Source: Desulfobacterales bacterium
GTDB taxonomy: Bacteria; Desulfobacterota; Desulfobacteria; Desulfobacterales; UBA5852
Reading direction: 5' to 3'
DNA length: 52,160 nucleotides
Assembly (NCBI GenBank): GCA_030066455.1
Contig: JASJBQ010000021.1
Location: forward strand, 1 to 52,160
Part shown: piece by piece, positions 8,791-17,230 of the stretch
How the letters are laid out: every line of letters starts with the position of its first letter
Numbering within the stretch: position 1 is the first letter of the stretch
Notes under the pieces: generated by a model
Seen by the model: the letters and a program-made list of their open reading frames with translations, nothing else
Told to the model about the DNA's origin: nothing
Database searches by the model: none
Translations under genes and position numbers: made by a program

Positions 8791-10617
8791 TCAAATCTTC
8801 GTTGGGTTCAACCGGGCGATCAGACTTGCGACCGCTTTGGCATTCATTTCGGGCAGCGCGCTTAGTGCTTCGGGCGTCGCTGCCCGAATTTTTTCAATGC
8901 TCCCGAAGGCCCGCAGCAGGGCCCGTCGGCGGCGGGGGCCGATATCGGGGATATCGTCGAGAATGGATGTCGTGGCGGCCCGGCGGCGTTGCTGGCGATG
9001 GAACTGGATGGCAAACCGGTGCGCCTCGTCGCGAATGCGCTCAAGGTAAAGACGCAGCGCCTCGTCGCGTTCCATCTGAACCGGGTTGGCCCGACCCGGC
9101 CGGTAGATCTTGTCATGTTCCTCCCCCTTGCGTTCGTCCCTCTTGGCGATGGCGGCCACGTCGAATCTTGAATCCAACCCCAAGGCCTGAAGAACCGCCA
9201 GGGCCACGTTAAGTTGGCCTTTACCGCCGTCCACCAGCAGCAGGTCGGGCGACGGCCATTCCGGGTGATGTTTGAAGCGGCGTGACAGGATTTCAAACAT
9301 GGCCGCGTAATCGTCCGGCATCCTGACCGAACGGATTTTGAATTTGCGGTAATCCGCCTTCTGGGCCTGCCCGTCGACGAAAACGACCATACCCGCCACC
9401 GCCGCCGTCCCGCCCAAATTCGAGTTGTCGAAGCATTCGATGCGCCGCGGCAAACGTTGAAGTTCCAGCCGTTTCTGCAGGCGCATCAGCATGTCGGCCC
9501 GGGTTCGGCTGGCGGTCAATTTTTCACCCAGCGTTTTGACCGCGTTCTGGGTCGCCATTTCGACCAGGCGCTTCTTTTCCCCCCGTTGGGGAAAGTGCAC
9601 CTTGACCCTTTTCGTGTGACGGGAACGAAACCACCCTTCCAGCAAATCGCGATCATCGGGCAGGTACTGGACCAGGATTTCAGCCGGCGGATTTACCGTC
9701 CGGTCATAAAACTGGCGGATGAAAGTGCTCAATATTTCTGCCGGTGCCGATGCGCTTTCCGCAAATGTGAAGCTGCGGCAACCGTGCAGGTACCCGCTGC
9801 GTACCGAAAGCAGGGTCACGACGATCAGGTCGTCCTCCAGGGCCACGGCGAGAACATCCCGGTCACCACGATCGGTGGCAACGGCCCGCTGGTGTTCCAG
9901 GCTTTTCTCCAGGGCGGCCAATTTATCTCGCAGTTGGGCCGCTCTTTCAAACGCCAGATCCGCCGCCGCCGCTTTCATCTCGCTGCGGATGTTCGTGATC
10001 AAGTCCGGCGTTCGCCCCTTAAGAAACAGCACCACCTCGTCGACGAGGGCGGCATAAAAATCCGGATCCACCTCAAGGCAGCAGGGACCGTAGCAGGCCC
10101 CCATCTGGTGGTGCAGGCAGGGTCGCGTGCGTTGGTTGAATTCGCGATTTTTGCATTTGCGCAGCTTAAAGGTCTTGTTGATGATCTTGAGCGTTTCCCG
10201 GGCGGCCTGGGCCGATGCATACGGGCCGAAATAAAGTGCACCATCCTTCAGAATCTTGCGGCCGATGGTCAAGTTGGGAAAAGGGTGCCCGATGTCGAGA
10301 CGCAGGACCGGATAGCGCTTGTCATCTTTAAGGACCACGTTGTAGTGCGGCCGATAACGCTTGATCAGGTTGGACTCGAGCAGTAGCGCTTCTTTTTCGG
10401 AGGCGGTGACGATGGTCTCGAAATCGGTGATGCGGGCCACGAGCGTGCGGGTTTTGGGATCAACCGGGTCGACGCGTGAAAAATAGCTGGCCAGCCGCTT
10501 TTTGAGATGTTTGGCCTTGCCGACATAAATCACCCGTCCGTGGGAATCCTTCATGAGATAAACACCGGGGGCTTCGGGCGAGCGGGCGAGCTTGGATTTA
10601 AAATCGGGGGCGGTCAT
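8791..10617 (-). CDS. uvrC: Excinuclease ABC subunit C
   Basis: UvrC makes both incisions in nucleotide excision repair. The 608-residue product has an N-terminal GIY-YIG nuclease domain (GVYLMKD, then VIYVGKAKHLKKRL). It also has a Cys-rich segment (CKNREFNQRTRPCLHHQMGAC), a UVR motif (MKAAAADLAFERAAQLRDKL), the RNase H-like nuclease core (RIECFDNSNLGGT, LLVDGGKGQLN) and C-terminal helix-hairpin-helix motifs (LDDIPDIGPRRRRALLRAFG). The ATG at 10617 gives the family N-terminus; the frame stays open for 37 codons upstream, into the end of uvrB. It follows uvrB after 40 bases. Confidence 0.97.
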   Translation of the reverse strand: MTAPDFKSKLARSPEAPGVYLMKDSHGRVIYVGKAKHLKKRLASYFSRVDPVDPKTRTLVARITDFETIVTASEKEALLLESNLIKRYRPHYNVVLKDDKRYPVLRLDIGHPFPNLTIGRKILKDGALYFGPYASAQAARETLKIINKTFKLRKCKNREFNQRTRPCLHHQMGACYGPCCLEVDPDFYAALVDEVVLFLKGRTPDLITNIRSEMKAAAADLAFERAAQLRDKLAALEKSLEHQRAVATDRGDRDVLAVALEDDLIVVTLLSVRSGYLHGCRSFTFAESASAPAEILSTFIRQFYDRTVNPPAEILVQYLPDDRDLLEGWFRSRHTKRVKVHFPQRGEKKRLVEMATQNAVKTLGEKLTASRTRADMLMRLQKRLELQRLPRRIECFDNSNLGGTAAVAGMVVFVDGQAQKADYRKFKIRSVRMPDDYAAMFEILSRRFKHHPEWPSPDLLLVDGGKGQLNVALAVLQALGLDSRFDVAAIAKRDERKGEEHDKIYRPGRANPVQMERDEALRLYLERIRDEAHRFAIQFHRQQRRRAATTSILDDIPDIGPRRRRALLRAFGSIEKIRAATPEALSALPEMNAKAVASLIARLNPTKI

Positions 10618-10657
10618 CGGCATTCTCACATTGGCCGGCGGTCGGTCTTGCGGCGTC

Positions 10658-12664
10658 TTAGTCGATCTGGCCCTCGAAAACCAGATTCGTGCGCAGCTTT
10701 TTGATTCGATCCCTGATTTCGGCCGCACGCTCGAATTCGAGGTCCTGTGCGGCCCGGCGCATCTCTTTTTCCAGGACGTTTAACTGACGCTCAAGCGCAT
10801 CGGCCGTCTCGTAGGTCGTGACCGGTTCATGAACCGCATCGGTCGGCGCTTCCGACGGCTTGCTTAGGGCTTCAAAAACGGAAACAACGTCTTTGCGCAC
10901 CGACGCCGGCGTGATGCCGTGACGTTCGTTGTAATCCTTCTGGATTTTACGTCGCCGTTCGGTTTCGTCGATGGCCGCCTGCATCGAGGGGGTCACCGTG
11001 TCCGCATACATCATCACACCGCCGCTCACGTTGCGGGCCGCGCGCCCGCAGGTTTGAATCAGCGAACGCGTGGATCGCAGGAATCCTTCCTTGTCAGCGT
11101 CGAGAATGGCCACCAGCGAGACCTCCGGAATATCAAGTCCCTCGCGCAGGAGATTGATGCCGATCAGCACATCGAAAACGCCTTTGCGCAGATCGCCGAT
11201 GATCTCCATCCGCTCGAGTGTGGAGATGTCCGCGTGCAGGTAGCGCACGCGCAGTCCCAGATCGCTGTAATACTCGGTCAAGTCCTCGGCCATGCGCTTG
11301 GTCAGCGTGGTCACCAGCACGCGCTCGCGCCGCACGATGCGGTTTTGGATTTCTTCGAGCAGATCGTCGACCTGTTTGTCGGCGGGGCGGACTTCGATCC
11401 GGGGATCGAGCAGGCCGGTCGGCCGGACGATCAGCTCGACGAACCGCTCGCCGGCGGCCTTGCGCTCATAATCGGCCGGTGTGGCCGAGACATAGACCGT
11501 GCGCCTGAAGCGCGTCGTGGACTCCTCGAATTTCAGGGGACGGTTGTCCAGGGCCGAGGGGAGCCGGAAACCGTAGTTCACCAGGGTTTCCTTGCGGGCC
11601 CGGTCGCCCCGGTACATGCCCCCCAATTGGGGCACGCCGATATGGCTTTCGTCGATGAACAGCAGGAAATCGTCCGGAAAATAGTCCAGCAGCGTCGGCG
11701 GAGGCTCACCCGGACGCCGCCCCGTAAGGTGCCGGGAATAGTTCTCGATGCCGTTGCAGTAGCCGAGTTCCTGGATCATCTCGAGGTCGTAGAGTGTGCG
11801 CTCCTCGATGCGCTGGGCTTCAAGGTAGCGCTTTTCGTCGCGATAATAATTCACCCGCGCCTTCAATTCGGCTTTGATGGTTTCGATCGCGCGTTTCTGG
11901 GTTCGTTTCTGGGTGACGTAGTGGCTGGCCGGAAACACAGCGGTCCTGACCAGCGGCTGCAGCACGGTCCCCCGCAGGGGGTCGATTTCGTCGATGCGAT
12001 CGATTTCGTCACCGAAAAACTCGATCCGCAAGGCCACGTCTTCTTCGTAGGCCGGGTAGATTTCGACGCGGTCGCCCCGTACCCGGAACGTTCCCCGGTG
12101 AAAATCGATATCGTTGCGTTCATACTGAATCTCGATCAAACGCCGCAGGAGCGTGTCGCGCTCCATCTCGGTCTGGGTTTCAATATCCACGCGCATACCG
12201 AGGTAGTCCTCGGGAGCGCCCAGACCGTAGATGCAGGACACGCTGGCCACCACGATCACATCCCGCCGCGAGAGAACCGATCGCGTGGCCGAATGTCGCA
12301 GTTTGTCGATCAGTTCATTGATCGAGGAGTCTTTGGCGATATAGGTGTCACTGGCAGGAATATAGGCTTCCGGCTGGTAGTAGTCGTAGTAACTGACAAA
12401 ATACTCGACCGCGTTGTGGGGAAAAAACGATTTGAATTCGTTGTAAAGCTGGGCGGCCAGGGTTTTGTTGGGGGCGATGACCAGGGTCGGCACCCCGATG
12501 CGGGCGATGACATGGGCCATGGTAAATGTTTTGCCCGATCCCGTGACCCCCAGGAGCACGTTCTGGGACGAATGGCCCCGAAGCTGTCGCGTCAGCTTGT
12601 CGATGGCGCGGGGCTGATCCCCGCGGGGCGTCATGTCGGAGATGAGTTTGAAGGGCGATGTCAT
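10658..12664 (-). CDS. uvrB: Excinuclease ABC subunit B
   Basis: UvrB is the damage-verifying helicase-like subunit of nucleotide excision repair. The 668-residue product has Walker A ([12 protein letters not shown]), the beta-hairpin region with [12 protein letters not shown], a DEXX-type box (LLFIDESHI), the motif VI segment QTCGRAARN and a C-terminal UVR motif ([19 protein letters not shown]) that binds UvrC. The ATG at 12664 overlaps the ispF stop codon (ATGA) and fits the family start. uvrC follows after 40 bases, so the two repair genes are probably co-expressed. Confidence 0.98.
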   Translation of the reverse strand: MTSPFKLISDMTPRGDQPRAIDKLTRQLRGHSSQNVLLGVTGSGKTFTMAHVIARIGVPTLVIAPNKTLAAQLYNEFKSFFPHNAVEYFVSYYDYYQPEAYIPASDTYIAKDSSINELIDKLRHSATRSVLSRRDVIVVASVSCIYGLGAPEDYLGMRVDIETQTEMERDTLLRRLIEIQYERNDIDFHRGTFRVRGDRVEIYPAYEEDVALRIEFFGDEIDRIDEIDPLRGTVLQPLVRTAVFPASHYVTQKRTQKRAIETIKAELKARVNYYRDEKRYLEAQRIEERTLYDLEMIQELGYCNGIENYSRHLTGRRPGEPPPTLLDYFPDDFLLFIDESHIGVPQLGGMYRGDRARKETLVNYGFRLPSALDNRPLKFEESTTRFRRTVYVSATPADYERKAAGERFVELIVRPTGLLDPRIEVRPADKQVDDLLEEIQNRIVRRERVLVTTLTKRMAEDLTEYYSDLGLRVRYLHADISTLERMEIIGDLRKGVFDVLIGINLLREGLDIPEVSLVAILDADKEGFLRSTRSLIQTCGRAARNVSGGVMMYADTVTPSMQAAIDETERRRKIQKDYNERHGITPASVRKDVVSVFEALSKPSEAPTDAVHEPVTTYETADALERQLNVLEKEMRRAAQDLEFERAAEIRDRIKKLRTNLVFEGQID

Positions 12665-13149
12665 GGCGCTTCGATCGGCACCAGTTGAACGATGCAAATA
12701 GCGGCGATCCCCTCTCCTCGGCCCGGGAAACCAAGCCCTTCGGTGGTCGTGGCCTTGACGCTGATCATCCCCACGGAAATGCCGATGGTTTGGGCCAGCC
12801 GCGTTCGCATCCGTTCGCGAAACGGTCCGATGCGGGGGGCCTGGGCAACGATGGTGGCGTCGAGCTGACGGACCGTCAACCCTTCCCGGGCAGCCAGGTC
12901 GACGGTGCGCCGGAGCAGCAACAGGCTGGAAGCGCCCTGGTATTCGGGATCCGTGTCCGGAAAATGCTGGCCGATATCCCCCAGGGCCGCCGCCCCCAAA
13001 ATGGCGTCGCAGATCGCATGGGTGAGAACATCGGCATCGGAGTGCCCCATGAGGCCACGTTCATGGGGGATCTCAATCCCGCCCAGGACAAGCGGCCGAT
13101 CCGGCACCAGCCGGTGAACGTCATAGCCCATTCCGATTCGCATCGTCAT
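12661..13149 (-). CDS. ispF: 2-C-methyl-D-erythritol 2,4-cyclodiphosphate synthase
   Basis: IspF cyclises CDP-methylerythritol phosphate in the MEP isoprenoid pathway. The 162-residue product shows the zinc-ligand motif GYDVHRL (Asp10, His12), the [20 protein letters not shown] segment with further metal ligands, the loop [17 protein letters not shown] and the C-terminal [24 protein letters not shown] lies before the first ATG. Usual partners such as ispD are not beside it; instead it overlaps uvrB by four bases. Confidence 0.97.
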   Translation of the reverse strand: MTMRIGMGYDVHRLVPDRPLVLGGIEIPHERGLMGHSDADVLTHAICDAILGAAALGDIGQHFPDTDPEYQGASSLLLLRRTVDLAAREGLTVRQLDATIVAQAPRIGPFRERMRTRLAQTIGISVGMISVKATTTEGLGFPGRGEGIAAICIVQLVPIEAP

Positions 13150-13375
13150 TTTCTTCCTTGGGGCGGGGTTTGGGTGAACCTGCGGTGATTCGCGCCCGCC
13201 GGCAGCGATTCATGGCGACGTCCCATAGCATAAGCGCCCGCTACCGTAAAGCCGCTCGGCGAGGCCAGTTCCTGTTTAAGCATTTCCCTTTTGGACCGAT
13301 ATGGATTATAGTGCATCCCAGCATCTAAGGCACCCAACCGCCATTATCTTCCGGCCTTAGGATTACCTCACCGGT

Positions 13376-14317
13376 ATGGCCAAAGTTCGACCTGTTAAGG
13401 ATATAAACGCGCATATGGCTTTTCAAGATTTTGACCGCATCGCATTCCAGACCCCCGACCTCGAGAGCCTGGTCTCCCAGTCGACCGTGGTGGACATGCA
13501 TTTCCACAGCTACCATTCCGACGGCCACGATGCCATCGCCCCCATTGCCGATCAGGCCCGCTCGCTGGGGATCGGTATCGCACTGACCGATCACAACGAA
13601 ATCCGGGGGGCCATGGAACTGGCTCGCCATGAAGACCTGCTGACCGTTCCCGGCATCGAGGTGACGTCGGCCGAGGGATCCCACTTGCTGGTTTATTTCT
13701 ACACCTCGCGGGATTTAGAGCATTTTTACCTGAAATCCGTTCTGCCCTTCATGGGAGCGGATGTCATGAGTTCGACGCTTCTCGAAATGGAGGCGCTCAT
13801 TGAAGCGGCCAAACGCTACCCTTCCGTCGTCGTGCTCCCCCACCCTTTCAGCACGGCCTACACCGGCGTGCACAATTCCTATTTTTCGGAAGAACGGCTG
13901 CGGGCAATCTATGACATGGTCGATGGGGTCGAGGTGATCAACGCCGAAAACATGAACAAGTGGAATCTGAAGAGCACGGTGCTGGGTTTCAATCTGGGCA
14001 AAGGTATGTCGGGGGGCAGTGACGGCCATCGACTGGCCCAGATGGGCCGCGCCGTCACCCTGGCGGAAGATGCCTGTGCCTGCGGCGATTTCCTGGATGC
14101 GTTCAAGGCCGGGTTGACCAAGGTGGTCGGCAAGGAAACCCATCTGCTGCGGAAGGTCACCTCCAATACCATGAAGCTCAGGAGCAGCATGCGGAACTAT
14201 CCCGACCTGATCGACAAGAACATCCGCTACAGCTACGCTTTCTTCAAGGCCAAACGCCAATCCCTCCAACACAGTGTCTTGCGCAGTTTCAACGGCCGCA
14301 GTCGCAAGGCCGGCTGA
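13376..14317 (+). CDS. PHP domain metal-dependent phosphoesterase
   Basis: The 313-residue protein carries a PHP domain: metal motif DMHFHSYHSDG (residues 40-50), ALTDHNE, a GIEVTS segment and a late GGSDGH (about residues 216-221). PHP proteins hydrolyse phosphoesters such as 3',5'-bisphosphates, histidinol phosphate or RNA ends; the substrate cannot be read from the sequence. Positively charged residues dominate the last 60 residues, which would suit a nucleic-acid or membrane contact. The start is uncertain: ATG at 13376 or ATG at 13415, neither with a well-spaced ribosome site. The spacer to ispF is a divergent promoter region. Confidence 0.88.
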   Translation: MAKVRPVKDINAHMAFQDFDRIAFQTPDLESLVSQSTVVDMHFHSYHSDGHDAIAPIADQARSLGIGIALTDHNEIRGAMELARHEDLLTVPGIEVTSAEGSHLLVYFYTSRDLEHFYLKSVLPFMGADVMSSTLLEMEALIEAAKRYPSVVVLPHPFSTAYTGVHNSYFSEERLRAIYDMVDGVEVINAENMNKWNLKSTVLGFNLGKGMSGGSDGHRLAQMGRAVTLAEDACACGDFLDAFKAGLTKVVGKETHLLRKVTSNTMKLRSSMRNYPDLIDKNIRYSYAFFKAKRQSLQHSVLRSFNGRSRKAG

Positions 14318-14417
14318 CGCACGTCAGTCCGCTTGGGTCGCGGCAGTCTCTCCGTCGCGCGAGGTGTCGGGCGTCGGATGACATCGGTTTGCCTCGCACC
14401 ACAGCGGCCTATTTTTC

Positions 14418-14447
14418 TTGACCGCCACCCTTAGCGGACGCTATAAG
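14418..14447 (+). promoter_or_regulatory. Promoter candidate for the acyl-CoA synthetase gene
   Basis: TTGACC (14418-14423) and TATAAG (14442-14447) are 18 bases apart. A small hairpin (GGGAA, five-base loop, TTCCC; 14497-14511) ends one base before the ATG at 14512 and includes the AAGGGA ribosome site, so it could restrain initiation. Confidence 0.45.
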
Positions 14448-14511
14448 CACGGCAGTTTTATAGTTTATACTAAACCCTGTCCTCCAGAGGGGCCAAGGGA
14501 ACCGCCTTCCC

Positions 14512-16698
14512 ATGACCATCCAGACCTATATCGCGCGTGCTCTGGCGCGAGATCATTTTGCGCTGAGCGAGCATGAATCCAAACAGGTCCTTAAATCGGC
14601 TGGCATATCCCTGCCCGATGAGATTCTGGTGACGCGGCCGCAGGATGCGGCCGCTGCCGCCGACGAGATCGGATATCCCGTGGTGCTCAAGGGGGTCGGT
14701 TCGGGCCTCTTGCACAAGTCCGACCGCGGTCTGGTCAAAACGGCGCTGTCAGGCCGGGAGGCCCTCGAAGCGGCGCTCGAAGATCTTCGACGAAGCGGGG
14801 GGCACGACCTCGAAGGTTATCTGATCCAGTCCCAGATCCCCGGCCGCCGCGAGTTCGTGGCTGGCGTCTACCGCGACGCCCAGTTCGGCCCCGTGATCAT
14901 GTTCGGGCTGGGCGGCATTTACACCGAAGCCCTGGCGGACACCGTCTGTCGCCTGGCGCCGTTGTCGGCTTTTGATGCCGAAGCCATGATCGCTGAACTG
15001 CGCGCCCAGGCCTATCTGGGTTCGCTCCGCGGCGAGCGGGCCGTCGATCGGGATGAAATGGCAGCGATCCTGATGAAGCTCTCCCGGTTGGCTGTGGAGC
15101 ATCCCGAAATCGCCGAAATCGATCTCAATCCGATAATGGTCCGGCCGGACGGCCGGATCGCCATTGCCGATGCCCTGGTGGTCTGCCGCCCGTTGGCGCC
15201 AGCAGCGGATGATACCGGCAGCGTCCCGGCCAAAGCCATCCGCAGTCTGTTTTATCCCCGTGCGATTGCATTTATCGGGGCATCGGCCCAATTCGGCAAA
15301 TGGGGTCACATGCTGTTCACCAACACGGTCGGCGGTGGATTCGAGGGTTCCTGTTATTTGGTCAATCCGCGGGGGGGACGGATCGCGGGCCGTCCAGTCT
15401 ACCGCACCATCGAAGCGGTGCCTGCAGCCGTCGATTTGGCCGTGGTGACCATTCCGGCCGCCCGCGTCCTGGATCTAATTCCGCAGTTGCAGCGCAAAAA
15501 CGTCCGCAACATGCTTCTGATCACATCGGGTTTTGGCGAGACCGGCGACAGGGGCAAGGCCTTGGAGGCCGATTTGGTCCGGTCCGCCCGCCAGGCCGGC
15601 ATCCTCGTCCTGGGGCCCAATACCATGGGCATCTGCAACCCCCACATCCAATTCTATGGAACCGGTTCACCGGTGATGCCGCGGGCCGGCGGTACCGCCG
15701 TTGTGGCCCAGTCTGGTAATATGGGCACCCAACTGCTGGCCTTTGCCGAACAGCAGGGCATCGGCATTCGCGGGTTTGCCGGATCGGGCAACGAAGCCAT
15801 GTTGACGATCGAGGATTTTATCGCGGGTTTCGAGGGCGACGCGCTCACGCGCACGGTCATGCTCTATATCGAGAGCATCAAGAACGGCCGGCGCTTTTTT
15901 GAAAACGCCCGGCGGCTTGGTCGGCGCAAACCCATCGTTCTGCTCAAAGGCGGGCAGACCCGGGCCGGCAACCGGGCGGCAGCCAGCCATACCGGCGCCC
16001 TGGCATCCGATGCGGCCGTTTTCAACGCCATGTGCCGTCAGGCCGGAATTGTCAAGGTGGATCGCCCCATGGAGTTGCTGGACCTGTCGGCGGCCTTTGC
16101 TTCCCTGCCCCTGCCGCGGGGCAACCGGGCCGCCATCATGACCCTCGGGGGCGGCTGGGGCGTGGTCACGGCGGATCTGTGCGCCGCCAACGGCCTGGAG
16201 GTGCCGGAACTCGACCCCGAGGTGGTGGCCCATCTGGACGAGCTGCTGCCTCCCTACTGGAGTCGCGCCAACCCGGTGGATCTGGTCGGCGAGAACGATC
16301 TGGAACTGCCTTTGAAAGCCATGGAAGCACTGCTTCGATGGGACGGATGCGATGCCCTCATCAACCTGGGCATTCTGGGTCGCCGGATTTTCGTGAATCG
16401 GTTGATCGCCAACAGTGAAATCGCCGACCCGGACTTGACGGGCGAATTTAACGCTATGGTGCGCGAAACCATCACGCAATTCGAGACGCACTACATCGAA
16501 AGCATCACGGCGCTGATGGAGCGCTACGGCAAGCCTGTCTACGGTGTCAGCCTGCTTCAGGACGAAAGCGACCGCACGGTTTACCCCGTTGCGAACAGCC
16601 CTTTCAACGCCGTTTTTTACGAAACCCCCGAAAGGGCCGTCCAGGCCTTCGCACGCATGGTCGTCTACCGGCGGTTCCAAGACCAGGACCGCAAATAG
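14512..16698 (+). CDS. ADP-forming acetate/acyl-CoA synthetase, fused beta-alpha
   Basis: These enzymes convert acyl-CoA + ADP + Pi to acid + ATP and CoA (reversibly), making ATP by substrate-level phosphorylation in anaerobes. The 728-residue product starts with an ATP-grasp part (about residues 5-230: YPVVLKGVGSGLLHKSD, MFGLGGIYTEAL, EIDLNPIMV). A CoA-binding Rossmann domain follows (IRSLFYPRAIAFIGAS), then succinyl-CoA-ligase-like domains with SGNMGTQLLAFAEQ, SGNEAMLTIED and the phospho-His region AASHTGALA. Here the ATP-grasp part precedes the CoA-binding part; many Acd fusions have the reverse order. The acyl substrate is not predictable. Confidence 0.92.
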   Translation: MTIQTYIARALARDHFALSEHESKQVLKSAGISLPDEILVTRPQDAAAAADEIGYPVVLKGVGSGLLHKSDRGLVKTALSGREALEAALEDLRRSGGHDLEGYLIQSQIPGRREFVAGVYRDAQFGPVIMFGLGGIYTEALADTVCRLAPLSAFDAEAMIAELRAQAYLGSLRGERAVDRDEMAAILMKLSRLAVEHPEIAEIDLNPIMVRPDGRIAIADALVVCRPLAPAADDTGSVPAKAIRSLFYPRAIAFIGASAQFGKWGHMLFTNTVGGGFEGSCYLVNPRGGRIAGRPVYRTIEAVPAAVDLAVVTIPAARVLDLIPQLQRKNVRNMLLITSGFGETGDRGKALEADLVRSARQAGILVLGPNTMGICNPHIQFYGTGSPVMPRAGGTAVVAQSGNMGTQLLAFAEQQGIGIRGFAGSGNEAMLTIEDFIAGFEGDALTRTVMLYIESIKNGRRFFENARRLGRRKPIVLLKGGQTRAGNRAAASHTGALASDAAVFNAMCRQAGIVKVDRPMELLDLSAAFASLPLPRGNRAAIMTLGGGWGVVTADLCAANGLEVPELDPEVVAHLDELLPPYWSRANPVDLVGENDLELPLKAMEALLRWDGCDALINLGILGRRIFVNRLIANSEIADPDLTGEFNAMVRETITQFETHYIESITALMERYGKPVYGVSLLQDESDRTVYPVANSPFNAVFYETPERAVQAFARMVVYRRFQDQDRK

Positions 16699-17023
16699 AA
16701 ACGGCGCCCCCTCCCAGCGATAAAGCTTTGCGGACAGCGGGTTCAAGGGATTTGGCCCCATGCCCACAGCCGTCTTGCCGTCAATCGGCTTTCATGCTAT
16801 GAGGTGCGGCGCAAACGTTTGCACGCCAGAAATTGACGGTTTCGCCACAGCTGCGCGAAACGGCGGTGGCTCCCGAAGAAGGCCCGCTTTGGGCAGACCG
16901 CAGCAGCGGGGGCCGCGCGTAACACTGATATTCATCCGCCTCGGGTGGATCGGACTTAGGCGGTAACGTCAAAATTGAATCTGCTATCCGTGGAATGGAA
17001 ACCGGAGTTGAAAGCTTTTTGAA
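16699..17023. other. 325-base spacer with two palindromes, no gene recognised
   Basis: No coding frame here looks real. The spacer contains a perfect LacI/PurR-like palindrome at 16811-16822 and a second inverted repeat at 16839-16861 (separate entry). The rest is unexplained. Confidence 0.4.
16811..16861. promoter_or_regulatory. LacI/PurR-type palindrome plus adjacent inverted repeat
   Basis: GCAAACGTTTGC (16811-16822) is a perfect 12-bp palindrome matching the core of LacI/PurR-family operators. It is followed by TTGACG at 16833 and then GTTTCGC-N9-GCGAAAC (16839-16861). No LacI-family gene lies in the window. The nearest downstream gene is the small Cys-rich protein at 17024. Confidence 0.4.
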
Positions 17024-17230
17024 ATGACCCCAATGAAATGGCATAAACACCCGCAGAAATCCCTGTCCTATACCTGCAAGTTTGATTTCGATATCGGCTA
17101 TCTGGTTCGCAGCCCTTGCCGATCTTGCAGCGATATCGCCAGACTGCCGGCCTGCTCGCAGGCCTGTGCGCAACTCGAGCGCGTACAGACCCTGCTGGCC
17201 GATTCCATTTCCTGCACCCGCCGGCGTTAA
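17024..17230 (+). CDS. Small Cys-rich protein, putative metal site
   Basis: The 68-residue product has four Cys in the pattern C-x2-C-x8-C-x3-C (within SPCRSCSDIARLPACSQACA), suggesting a zinc or iron-sulfur knuckle, after a conserved-looking FDFDIGYLVRSPC stretch. From memory, similar short proteins (GYLV-x-SPC, then a Leu-rich helix) occur in Desulfobacterota, but I know no function. A start at the second ATG (17033) is equally possible; the ribosome site is weak. The stop overlaps the convergent recD stop by four bases. Homology is recalled, not searched. Confidence 0.6.
   Translation: MTPMKWHKHPQKSLSYTCKFDFDIGYLVRSPCRSCSDIARLPACSQACAQLERVQTLLADSISCTRRR

Noticed and set aside
10919..12688. 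589-codon open frame on the plus strand opposite uvrB
   Set aside because: It is a complementary-frame shadow of uvrB in GC-rich DNA; its translation shows no domain and uvrB is unmistakable.
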